The translations under genes were made by a program, and so were the position numbers. Below the pieces are notes generated by a model. That model had not been told where the DNA came from. It ran no database searches and saw only the letters and a program-made list of their open reading frames with translations. This document shows positions 45,608 to 54,365 of a stretch of 64,000 nucleotides of DNA, piece after piece; the stretch's first letter is position 1, and each line of letters starts with the position of its first letter. Source of the DNA: Bacteroides luti (GTDB taxonomy: Bacteria > Bacteroidota > Bacteroidia > Bacteroidales > Bacteroidaceae); NCBI RefSeq assembly GCF_900128905.1, contig NZ_FQTV01000020.1:1-64000 (forward strand). Reading direction: 5' to 3'.

Positions 45608-47785
45608 CTAATTATGATGTAATAAATTCAGTTTTATCTTCTTTAAAGAGTCGAGTTCATTCACGGGGCGTTCAATGTCGTAAGGAATGGGCTGACGTGA
45701 GAAAGTCTGGAAGTAAAGCAGACAAGCGTCTTTCCACCAAACTGCATCCTTGCTTTGAATTTTTAGACGGGACTGTACTTCATGAAATCTCTGAGCATCA
45801 ACAAACGATTCCATTTTATCCCATGTTTTCTGAAATCCCCTTACTTGCTGCACTCCTTTGTCATACGTATAGCAAAGTTCATTCCACAACGTCTGTCCGC
45901 TTTTCATTTTATATTTCCAAGGCACATGATGGAACCAGAGAAGATATTGCTCCGGACAAGTTTTTAGCTTGTTATAATCATTCCGCAATGGAACGAAATA
46001 TTGTCCCACAGCTTTACTACCTGTATCTAATGTACGATCGAAACCAATGCCTAAAGTATCAGCTTTATGATAGTATGACGGAAGCCAGTCGGCACGTGCT
46101 CCAGGAACAGTACACCAAGGCTCTGGACCATAATGATGTCCCCATGCAAACAGGTGATGAAGTCCCAAAGGCATCATGTAGTTTACCGCTGCCTCTCTGG
46201 AAGCAAGCATCATCTCCTTCACCGGTTCCACAAACTCTTTCTGTTGATTAAATGTCTGTTTTATCCATTCATCAGCAATCACCTCTGGAGTGAGTTCATT
46301 ATTCCATGCAAGGCGACCAAAAGCATACCAGTTGGCCTGAGCAAACTGATGTCCGCACCAGTTAGCATCTTCACCAATATTCGCAACTCCGGCAATGGCT
46401 GTAAGCGGATGTGGGAATAGTTTCCCGTCTGTTACCCAGGCAACAGTAGAACCTTCGCCTGAGCAATAAGTATCACTTTCCAGACATTCTTTATATAGCG
46501 GAGCAAGATAAACCAAGTGATTGGAAGCTCCAAGGTATTCCTGCGTAATCTGAAACTCGGGCATCAGTGCTGTTCGTGTCATGGCACCAAACAACGGACT
46601 AAATGGCTCGCGTGGCTGGAAGTCAATCGGACCATTCTTCACCTGAAGAATAACATTGGAACGGAATTTTCCATCGAGCGGAGTAAATTCATTATATGCC
46701 TGTCCGGCTCTGTCTTCCATACTCGATTTGTAGACAAAGGCACGCCACATCACAATTCCATTATAAGGTTTCAGTGCATCAGCCAGCATATTGGCTCCAT
46801 CAGCATGAGTACGTCCAAAGTCCTGCGGTCCGGGAAGTCCTTCTGAATTTGCTTTCACCAGGAAGCCTCCAAAATCGGGAATTAATCCGTAGATTTCCTT
46901 AGCTTTATCCTTCCACCATTGCTGCACACCCTCATTCAACGGATCGGAAGTAGAAAGTCCACCCAAAGCTGCCGGAGAAGAGAAGTTCACAGAAAGATAA
47001 ACGTGGATGCCATAAGGACGAAACACCTCGGCCAAAGCTTTGACTTTTTGCAAATAGGCATTACTTAAAATCTCGGGACTGGCATTTACATTATTTAGAA
47101 CCGTACCATTAATTCCTATTGAAGCATTGGCACGGGCATATTCTTTGTATCGGGGAGATAATTTACCCGGAAGTTCATCCCATTTCCACAGAGAATGTCC
47201 GGCATACCCTCGTTCTATCGTTCCATCCAGATTGTCCCAATGGTTCAATATCCTTATTTTATAAGAAGGAACCTCCTTTATATCAAAGGTAAAAGGAGAA
47301 GATCCAAGTTGTATTGTTCTTAAAATATTAGAAGAAGGTACATAAAGCTGAATGTTCCTTAACAGATTAAAAACGGCATATAGCAATCCGTTTTCGCCCT
47401 TTGAGGCAATCACGGTTATTCTATTACCCTTCGACTTCATTGTACGGATAATAAAACCATCACTGCCTAACGTCTGCAACTCTTTCTGCAATCCTAAAGA
47501 CTGAATAAGTTTGCTTTTTTCTGTACCAATTACGAGTGAATAGTCCTTCAATGAAGCAGCAACCGGCAATTCTTTTCCTGTGAGTTGCTTCCAGGCATAT
47601 TGCAATTCGGTAATTGCAGTACAATCTCCCGGTTCTTCAATCAGAACGGAAGAAATTACCATTGAAAGACTTTTTACTTGTTTGGCGGAAAGAGGCTGAT
47701 AACGAAGCCACAACTTAGATCCATCCTCAGCATATATTAGAGTTGGAATCAAAAATAAGAATAAACTATACAGAAAGTTTTTCAT
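45608..47785 (-). CDS. GH67 family alpha-glucuronidase
   Basis: About 725 residues from the Met at 47785, which directly precedes a signal peptide (KNFLYSLFLFLIPTLIYAED). Domains: N-terminal alpha/beta domain (ITELQYAWKQLTGKELPV), (beta/alpha)8 catalytic barrel with GFLVKANSEGLPGPQDFGRTHADGANM (general-acid Glu315), and an alpha-helical C-terminal domain with GLHHLFAWGHHYGPEPW. It removes (4-O-methyl-)glucuronic acid from the non-reducing end of xylo-oligosaccharides. The product feeds the two uronate genes immediately downstream (10 bp gap to uxuA). An internal promoter (47807-47814) may add expression here. Confidence 0.96.
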   Translation of the reverse strand: MKNFLYSLFLFLIPTLIYAEDGSKLWLRYQPLSAKQVKSLSMVISSVLIEEPGDCTAITELQYAWKQLTGKELPVAASLKDYSLVIGTEKSKLIQSLGLQKELQTLGSDGFIIRTMKSKGNRITVIASKGENGLLYAVFNLLRNIQLYVPSSNILRTIQLGSSPFTFDIKEVPSYKIRILNHWDNLDGTIERGYAGHSLWKWDELPGKLSPRYKEYARANASIGINGTVLNNVNASPEILSNAYLQKVKALAEVFRPYGIHVYLSVNFSSPAALGGLSTSDPLNEGVQQWWKDKAKEIYGLIPDFGGFLVKANSEGLPGPQDFGRTHADGANMLADALKPYNGIVMWRAFVYKSSMEDRAGQAYNEFTPLDGKFRSNVILQVKNGPIDFQPREPFSPLFGAMTRTALMPEFQITQEYLGASNHLVYLAPLYKECLESDTYCSGEGSTVAWVTDGKLFPHPLTAIAGVANIGEDANWCGHQFAQANWYAFGRLAWNNELTPEVIADEWIKQTFNQQKEFVEPVKEMMLASREAAVNYMMPLGLHHLFAWGHHYGPEPWCTVPGARADWLPSYYHKADTLGIGFDRTLDTGSKAVGQYFVPLRNDYNKLKTCPEQYLLWFHHVPWKYKMKSGQTLWNELCYTYDKGVQQVRGFQKTWDKMESFVDAQRFHEVQSRLKIQSKDAVWWKDACLLYFQTFSRQPIPYDIERPVNELDSLKKIKLNLLHHN

Positions 47786-47806
47786 TCGTTCATATTTAAA
47801 GTGAAA

Positions 47807-47814
47807 CAAAGATA
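47807..47814 (-). promoter_or_regulatory. Possible internal promoter before GH67
   Basis: Minus-strand TATCTTTG matches the -7 consensus, with TTTG 16 bp upstream (47831-47834) and one GTTACAA (47840-47846) that resembles the xylan-locus operator repeat but is not in the same register. Lies in the 188-bp gap between GH3 and GH67. Confidence 0.4.
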
Positions 47815-47973
47815 TACATATTTCATATAACAAATCTTTGTTACAAGAGTTTTATTCACATCATAAAAGAGAAAAATTATTCAATTCAACAAGAAAAAGG
47901 ATGTTTCAAAACGATTCACCCTCTCTCCTTCTCTATTCATCAGACTAAAGTCTGTGGAGTATTTATAGTTATA

Positions 47974-50631
47974 TCATTCCTGAATATAATAAGTATTACC
48001 TGTTACCTGAATATTCTGTTGAACGACCTGTCTGGAAGCAATCGATTTAGCATCGGGTTGTTTTCCACCAACAGATATTTGTACTGTTCCAGCTTCTACC
48101 ACCGCAAAGTTATCATTATTACGAGCTGATATCTGGATTGGTTTCAGTTCAAATTCAACCTCTTTAACCTCACCGGCTTTCAGATGAATACGTTTGAATC
48201 CTTGCAAAGAACGGATAGCTGTTTTTAGTTTGCTGTCAGGAAGAGATACATAAAGTTCTATTACTTCATCGCCATCTAGCTTTCCGGTATTTTTCACTTC
48301 TGCTGTTACTTTTATATTTTCTCCGGCTTTAATGGTCGAAGGAACATTCTTCAGTGCATATTCAAAAGTAGAGTAGCTCAATCCGTAACCAAACTCATAA
48401 AGAGGTTCACCCTTAAAATAACGGTAAGTCTTGCCAGTCATATCATACTCGGTAAAAGCAGGAATCTGATCAATTGATTTATAGAAAGTAAGCGGTAAAC
48501 GTCCAGCCGGATTATAATCACCAAAAAGAACATCGGCAATAGCTTTTCCACCACCTTGTCCAGGGTACCAGGCCTCAACAATAGCCGGAATATTTTCGTT
48601 CTCCCAATTAAAGGCAAGTGCACTACCATTGAGCAAAACCAACACGGTAGGTTTTCCCAGTTTCTGAATCTCACGGATAAGATCGGTCTGAGTGTTTGGT
48701 AATTTAATATCCAGACGATCGCCCCCTGAAAATCCTTCAACTTTCACCGGCATTTCCTCACCCTCTAGCAGCGGACTAAGCCCCATGCAAAGAATAACCA
48801 CATCCGATGATTTAGCAAGTTCAATAGCTTCCTGCTTCAAGTTTGGTTTAGGAGTATCCCACAAGAATCGCATAATAGAATACTCTGTATTATTCTGAGT
48901 ATATTCCAGACGAATATTATAAGCTTTGCCAGCCTCTAAAGTCATCAGCTCATACAATTTTCTTGGGTGATGAATATCATTCCATTGACTAATCAGCTTA
49001 TCATTCACATAAAGATTAAATCCGGAGAAGCCTTCACCTCCCAATGCATATTCACCGGTAACAGGAGGAACAAGTACTCCACTCCACTTTACAGAGAAGT
49101 GATCATATTTCAAATCTTTAAAAGGAGGTGTTGTACGCCAGATAAAATTTACATTCTTATCAATACGTGAATGTACCGCTGCACCTTTCCAATTGCTGTT
49201 GTTATAGTAATCAGCCTTCAATCCTTTCTGTTGCATAGTTGCATCAGTATAAAGATAATCTGTAGGAACAGCGGTGAAGTATGGAAGTTTTTCGGCCAAC
49301 TGACAACCTTGTGCAAATGTTACTTCTGCATTAGGAAGCTTTTCACGAAGTCCGGTCAGCGGAGTTTTAGGATGGGTTGGATAACCATTATAATTTCCTA
49401 GCAAAACTTCAAGATCATCAGCATTAGGACCAATCACTGCAACCTTTTTCACATTTTTGCTTAAAGGAAGCAGATTATTATTATTCTTCAGCAGCACAAT
49501 AGACTTACGCGCTGCATCATCAGCCAAAGTCTGATGTTCTTTACTATCAACCACACTATATGGAATTTTAGAGTACTTCACCATTTCCTGTGGATCGAAT
49601 TGTCCCAGCTTCATACGTGCAAGGATAATACGCTTAACAGAAACATCCAATTCCTTTTCTGTAACCAATCCTTGTTTTACAGCTTCTGCCAAATGGATAT
49701 AAGTATCACCGCAATTGAGGTCGGTACCCGATTTGATAGCCATAGCTGCAGCTTCCTGGGGAGTAGCCACTATATGATGCCCTTTTTTCTCATAAAAATC
49801 ACGGATAGCCCAGCAGTCGGAAACAATATATCCCTTAAATCCCCACTGATTACGAAGCATTCCTTCAAGAAACTTGTTACCACAACAGGGCGCGCCACGA
49901 AAACTCTGATAAGCACACATCACAGAGTAAACCTTAGCATCTGTTACTGTTTTCTTAAAATGTGGAGTATAAGTCTCTGCCATATCATAATCATTAGGCC
50001 ATACATCGAATGAGTGACGGGTAGATTCCGGTCCGCTGTGCACAGCAAAGTGTTTGGCTGTTGCAATCAGCTTATAGTATTTAGAATCATCGCCCTGCAA
50101 GCCTTTGATAAAAGGAACAGCCAGTTCACCTGTAAGATAAGGATCTTCACCATACGTTTCCATTCCCCTGCCCCAACGTGGATCACGGAAGATGTTAATA
50201 TTAGGAGTCCAGTAAGTCAAACCCTGATAGATGCCTCTTTTCCCTCGTGAAGCATATTCGTGGTGCTTAGCACGAGCCTCATCCGAAATTGCATTGGCAA
50301 TGGTAAACATTTCATTGCTGTCCCACATAGATGCCATGCCAATAGCTTGAGGAAAAACTGTAGCTCTACCCGAACGGGCAACCCCATGCAAACATTCATT
50401 CCAGAAGTTATGAGCCGGAATACCTAGTCGGGGAATCGCGGGCGAATCATACCGTACGATTTCAACTTTCTCTGCCAACGTCATTCTGGATACCAAGTCT
50501 TCAGTACGTTTCTCAAAACTCAGAGAAGTGTTCTTGTAAGGAGGTATCTTGGCACTCGATGTTCCAAGACTTATCAACCCAAACGCAAGGAGTAGATATT
50601 TGCAGTACTTTTGTGCTTTAATTATTCTCAT
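47974..50631 (-). CDS. GH3 family beta-xylosidase/glucosidase with PA14 insert
   Basis: About 885 residues from the Met at 50631 (earlier in-frame Met at 50682 rejected because the signal peptide starts later). Signal peptide ends near GTSSA. GH3 N-terminal barrel (MTLAEKV; NECLHGVARSGRATVFPQAIG), nucleophile Asp272 in YIVSDCWAIRDF, C-terminal alpha/beta sandwich with ARKSIVLLKNNNNLLPL, a PA14 domain inserted at about 440-590 (LKADYYNNSNWKGAAV), and a fibronectin III-like end. The NECLHGV start and the locus favour beta-xylosidase acting on xylo-oligosaccharides; PA14 often sets substrate length. Fourteen bp after GH35. Confidence 0.92.
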   Translation of the reverse strand: MRIIKAQKYCKYLLLAFGLISLGTSSAKIPPYKNTSLSFEKRTEDLVSRMTLAEKVEIVRYDSPAIPRLGIPAHNFWNECLHGVARSGRATVFPQAIGMASMWDSNEMFTIANAISDEARAKHHEYASRGKRGIYQGLTYWTPNINIFRDPRWGRGMETYGEDPYLTGELAVPFIKGLQGDDSKYYKLIATAKHFAVHSGPESTRHSFDVWPNDYDMAETYTPHFKKTVTDAKVYSVMCAYQSFRGAPCCGNKFLEGMLRNQWGFKGYIVSDCWAIRDFYEKKGHHIVATPQEAAAMAIKSGTDLNCGDTYIHLAEAVKQGLVTEKELDVSVKRIILARMKLGQFDPQEMVKYSKIPYSVVDSKEHQTLADDAARKSIVLLKNNNNLLPLSKNVKKVAVIGPNADDLEVLLGNYNGYPTHPKTPLTGLREKLPNAEVTFAQGCQLAEKLPYFTAVPTDYLYTDATMQQKGLKADYYNNSNWKGAAVHSRIDKNVNFIWRTTPPFKDLKYDHFSVKWSGVLVPPVTGEYALGGEGFSGFNLYVNDKLISQWNDIHHPRKLYELMTLEAGKAYNIRLEYTQNNTEYSIMRFLWDTPKPNLKQEAIELAKSSDVVILCMGLSPLLEGEEMPVKVEGFSGGDRLDIKLPNTQTDLIREIQKLGKPTVLVLLNGSALAFNWENENIPAIVEAWYPGQGGGKAIADVLFGDYNPAGRLPLTFYKSIDQIPAFTEYDMTGKTYRYFKGEPLYEFGYGLSYSTFEYALKNVPSTIKAGENIKVTAEVKNTGKLDGDEVIELYVSLPDSKLKTAIRSLQGFKRIHLKAGEVKEVEFELKPIQISARNNDNFAVVEAGTVQISVGGKQPDAKSIASRQVVQQNIQVTGNTYYIQE

Positions 50632-50645
50632 ATTATCATCAGTTA

Positions 50646-52274
50646 TTAATACTCGTATAGTTTCACATATTGAATATCCCATTCTCCTACGGGGATACGA
50701 AGGTGCCTTCCTTGGTGACTTTGATCTCCATTCAATCTTTTGACAGGAACAATTTTACCATCAGTAATTTTAATCTGGTCAATATAACCAATACCAGCCT
50801 TTTTATTTCCGGCAATGCTTTCGAAGCTAAGTACAACACCCGTACCGGCAACAATATATTCTGTGGGAGAAAGTTCTATAATTAATGCACCTGTTTCAGG
50901 CCAGATACTACCATCTTTTGCCTGCGGACTCCAGCCTAATGTAAAATCATGTCTGAAAATAAACCTGTAATTATTTCGTTCAATAATCCTTTCTTTATTC
51001 ACATTATCGAAAATAACTCCATTGGTTTTGCCCAACCCTTGTTTTTCAATCAGTAATGAATTAAGCTGATGAAGAATAGAATAACTCTTCGTCAGCGGAT
51101 AACTCTCCGGATTGGGAACGTCTTCTATAGAAAACGGACTGAATCCCATAGCATCGTGTTCTCCAAAAGCATAAAAAGCCCTGGCTGCATCAGCTTCTTC
51201 GAGTCTGATTTCGGGAATAAACAAAGGATTGCCGTTAGTTTGGTATTGTTTGATCCAATCAGGAAATCCCGGATCGTAAATATCTGGAGCAAGTATATCA
51301 ATTGCAGGAGCAGCAAATCTCCAGATATCAAGTAAATGTGCCAGCGGACCAGCACTTGGATAGGCACCCGGCTTTCTGCCTCTTGAGTTCAAAGCCGCAT
51401 TCAGGTACATGGGAATATTATATTTCTCTTTTCCGGCCTTAGCAACTTGCTGAACATATTCGGCATAAGCATAAGCCATAAACAGTTCGTCGGTTTCAAG
51501 CCCCTCGCCAAAAATTTCGGTCCACGAACCTTTAGTTTTGAATCCATTATCCTTCCACCTTTTCAGCAATGAAGGCTGAAGGGTATTCTTGTTCTTTTTC
51601 AGATAATCAATAAACCTAGCCGGAACATCAGAAGCAAATTTCTGATCGGCTACTTTTCCGTACTCACGGGCATCTTCAAGCATACCTATTTCATTCTCAA
51701 CCTGAATCATGATTACTGTTTGGTCCTCTTTATCATATTCTGCCAAATGATTCAGAAAATGAGAAAAAGCACGTTTATCAACATTCAGATTAGATTCCGA
51801 AAAAGCACTCATCATTTCGAGTGGTTTGCCCGATTTAGTTACTGCACGAGGATACTTCCTTGAGTTTTCTTTTATCCATAAAGGAGCATAGCAAGACATA
51901 GAGTTTTTCCATGAGCCAAACCAAAGAAAAACAATTTTCAAATTGTGTTTGCGAGCCAGATTAATAGCTTCATCTGTGAGTGTGTAATCATACTTACCTT
52001 CTTCTTTCTCTATCAGTTCCCAATAAGCCGGAACCAGAACAGTATTGAGTCCCATCTTCTGAAGTTTTGGAAATATCGATTTTAAATCGTCAATGGAAGA
52101 CGCTGATGAATTTCCTAGTTCTCCACCTAAAATTAAAAAAGGCTTATCATTTACAATAAGCTGAGATACAGCATCTTTCTTTGCCAGATAAGGAGCTTTA
52201 GTATTATCTGCATTTACAAAAGAAGTTACCAGCAATAAAGCCAATGTTGTAAATAGAGTACGAATGTATAGCAT
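50646..52274 (-). CDS. GH35-type beta-galactosidase-like enzyme (DUF5597 tail)
   Basis: 542 residues, signal peptide about 1-22. A (beta/alpha)8 barrel with LVNDK-like start (LIVNDKPFLILGGELGNSSAS), PAYWELIEKEEGKYDY, acid/base Glu195 in QVENEIG, and nucleophile Glu in PLFIPEIRLEE, then a beta domain at the C-terminus (about 430-540) that fits DUF5597. Family members cleave terminal beta-galactose; within this locus the target would be galactose-decorated xylan or a related side chain, which is inference. It follows susD after a 130-bp gap containing a hairpin. Confidence 0.87.
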   Translation of the reverse strand: MLYIRTLFTTLALLLVTSFVNADNTKAPYLAKKDAVSQLIVNDKPFLILGGELGNSSASSIDDLKSIFPKLQKMGLNTVLVPAYWELIEKEEGKYDYTLTDEAINLARKHNLKIVFLWFGSWKNSMSCYAPLWIKENSRKYPRAVTKSGKPLEMMSAFSESNLNVDKRAFSHFLNHLAEYDKEDQTVIMIQVENEIGMLEDAREYGKVADQKFASDVPARFIDYLKKNKNTLQPSLLKRWKDNGFKTKGSWTEIFGEGLETDELFMAYAYAEYVQQVAKAGKEKYNIPMYLNAALNSRGRKPGAYPSAGPLAHLLDIWRFAAPAIDILAPDIYDPGFPDWIKQYQTNGNPLFIPEIRLEEADAARAFYAFGEHDAMGFSPFSIEDVPNPESYPLTKSYSILHQLNSLLIEKQGLGKTNGVIFDNVNKERIIERNNYRFIFRHDFTLGWSPQAKDGSIWPETGALIIELSPTEYIVAGTGVVLSFESIAGNKKAGIGYIDQIKITDGKIVPVKRLNGDQSHQGRHLRIPVGEWDIQYVKLYEY

Positions 52275-52301
52275 TGTAGAATTACCTTAATTATTAAAAA
52301 T

Positions 52302-52347
52302 ATGGCTGATCAGAAATCAGACTGTAGTTCAATTTCCAATCAGCCAT
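52302..52347 (-). terminator. Hairpin between susD and GH35 (partial terminator or attenuator)
   Basis: ATGGCTGAT (52302-52310) and ATCAGCCAT (52339-52347) form a perfect 9-bp stem; on the minus strand it is followed by ATTTTTAATAATTAA. It lies inside the operon, so it likely cuts back expression of the enzyme genes relative to susCD, or protects the susCD message 3' end. Confidence 0.6.
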
Positions 52348-52403
52348 TTTATGAGGTTATAACCCAATAAGGTTATCTATTCTCAGTAAATCCTTAAAAA
52401 CTA

Positions 52404-54353
52404 TTAGTATCCAGGATTTTGATAAGCAGCCTTTTCTTCAGCGCTCATTTCCATACCATCAATCTGACCTTGTGGAATTGGGCGCAAATAGTAATTGCTA
52501 GTGATTGTACGAGTTACTGTTGTAGGAGTATGATCTCCATAATTGCTTCCACAAATTTGGTATGAACCTGCAAGTTCAGCCCATTTTTGAGTACGTACCA
52601 AGTCGAACCAACGGTAACCTTCTCCATAATATTCGCGAGAACGTTCTGCCAAAATATAGTTAATATCAATTGTTGCAGGAGTAGCAGCTACCATAGCAGC
52701 ACTATGGTCTTCCACTTTAGCAGCATTACCATTGTTGTTCCAACGCCATTTACCAGCACGAGCACGAATAACATTAATCAAATCTCTGGCACTTTGACCA
52801 GCAGTAGTAGTTGCACCTTTCACTGCCGCTTCAGCAGCGATGAAATATAGCTCAGAGAATTTAGCAATATTGAAAGGACGAGTACTTCCGGCATTAGGTT
52901 GTCCTAATCCAGTACCATTGTCTGTACGGTAAGGTCCAATTTTCCAAAGTCCCGGATATACAATTCTGCTTATTCCATTTGGTGATATCACAAAATCGGC
53001 TCTTCCTGGCAATACACCAGCACCAATATTGCTCTTGTATGTTGAATTAGAGTAATCAATAGCTGTTGCAGGTTCGTCATCAAGGAACGTTAGAATTGCA
53101 TCACCCTGTACAACTGGCATATTGTTTGCATTATACAAAGATGCATTAGTTGCACCTCCTCTATTCCAGTTTCCTCTATATACAGTGGTAAAGGTACCAT
53201 CGTATCTTGAATCATTAGTCTTATCAGCAAAAGTGTTTTTAATTACATTGATAGTTGGGCACATACGTGTCCATGGACGACCCAATGGTTGTGTTGCTTC
53301 ACGTTGAACAGAACTTACTACAGAACTCCAATCTGTTTTAGCTGCACTTCTGATGTTTGTATAATTCCATGTCATCATCCAACAAGCAAAGTTATCTGGA
53401 GCACCGCCACTACCATAAGTTAGACTACCTCCATTATATAATTCACTAGTTTCTGTGTGATCAGCATACAAAAGAATTTCCTTGTTACGATCGTTTGATC
53501 CAAGGTTTACATCATAAAAGTTAGACAATAAACCAAAATTTCCTGGATCAGCAATAGCAGCAGTTGCTACGTTATATGCCTGTTGATAATACCATTTGGC
53601 ATCGTGTCCATCAGGATCTGTTCTATCACAAGTTGGATAAGTAGGAATCTTGTTTGGATTTTCCAACCACCATCCATATGTAAGGTAAGCTTTTGCTAAA
53701 TATAGGCGAGCAACAGTTTTTGTTGCACTTCCTGTTACACGTCCTACGGCTGGCAAATCATTAATTGCAGTCAAAAGATCTGGAAAAATAGCTTTTGTAT
53801 ACACCTCTGGCACCGTATTACGAACAGAAGTACGACTAGCTGAAGTGTTAAACTTTAGTTCACCTGCGCCTAAATCTAAAGGTACACCACCAAATGTCTG
53901 CACTAGTAAAAAGTAGTCGAACGCACGGAAAAATCTAGCTTCAGCAACCAGTGCATTCGAAATAGTTCCTACAGTTGTTGCATTTTCAATTATACCACTA
54001 GCTGTATTTATATTAGTAAATGCAGTTCCCCAAAGAGCATCTGAACGGCTACTTGATGGAGTAATTGATCCCACACCTGAAAGGTCCATATCCTTAAAGT
54101 TTGCATCAGCACTTTGAGCATAAGTTACTTCATCGGTACCTGTCAAACAAGAATTGTAATAGTAAGCTTGTCCATATATGTAGCGCAAATGGGCATACAT
54201 AGAGGTTAATCCTCCCATAACACCTTGTTCTGATTTAAAGTAATCAGGAGTAAAAATACTACGAGGTTGTTCATCCAGAATATCAGAACATCCCAGCAAG
54301 GACAATGTAAGCAGAGCTGTTCCTATATATGCTTTTATATTTATTCGTTTCAT
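52404..54353 (-). CDS. SusD/RagB-family outer-membrane lipoprotein (xylan locus)
   Basis: 649 residues. Lipobox LSLLGC (Cys about 22) followed by SDILDEQPRSIFTPDYFKSEQGVMGGL, a classic SusD start. TPR-like helices (VAEARFFRAFDYFLLVQTFGGVPLDL near 131-156) and ending ERSREYYGEGYRWFDLVRTQKW ... KAAYQNPGY. It binds xylan fragments at the surface and hands them to the SusC whose stop is 12 bp upstream. Intact, unlike its partner. Confidence 0.95.
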   Translation of the reverse strand: MKRINIKAYIGTALLTLSLLGCSDILDEQPRSIFTPDYFKSEQGVMGGLTSMYAHLRYIYGQAYYYNSCLTGTDEVTYAQSADANFKDMDLSGVGSITPSSSRSDALWGTAFTNINTASGIIENATTVGTISNALVAEARFFRAFDYFLLVQTFGGVPLDLGAGELKFNTSASRTSVRNTVPEVYTKAIFPDLLTAINDLPAVGRVTGSATKTVARLYLAKAYLTYGWWLENPNKIPTYPTCDRTDPDGHDAKWYYQQAYNVATAAIADPGNFGLLSNFYDVNLGSNDRNKEILLYADHTETSELYNGGSLTYGSGGAPDNFACWMMTWNYTNIRSAAKTDWSSVVSSVQREATQPLGRPWTRMCPTINVIKNTFADKTNDSRYDGTFTTVYRGNWNRGGATNASLYNANNMPVVQGDAILTFLDDEPATAIDYSNSTYKSNIGAGVLPGRADFVISPNGISRIVYPGLWKIGPYRTDNGTGLGQPNAGSTRPFNIAKFSELYFIAAEAAVKGATTTAGQSARDLINVIRARAGKWRWNNNGNAAKVEDHSAAMVAATPATIDINYILAERSREYYGEGYRWFDLVRTQKWAELAGSYQICGSNYGDHTPTTVTRTITSNYYLRPIPQGQIDGMEMSAEEKAAYQNPGY

Positions 54354-54365
54354 TGTTGTATAATT

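Noticed and set aside
45247..46251. Long open frame of 334 codons on plus opposite uxuA and GH67
   Set aside because: It is the antisense of two well-supported genes, has no family features and is rich in His, Cys and Ser as shadow frames are.
50632..50682. Upstream Met starts for GH3 (50682), GH67 (47833) and GH95 (39015)
   Set aside because: In each case a later Met directly precedes a good signal peptide, and the extra residues look like translated leader.
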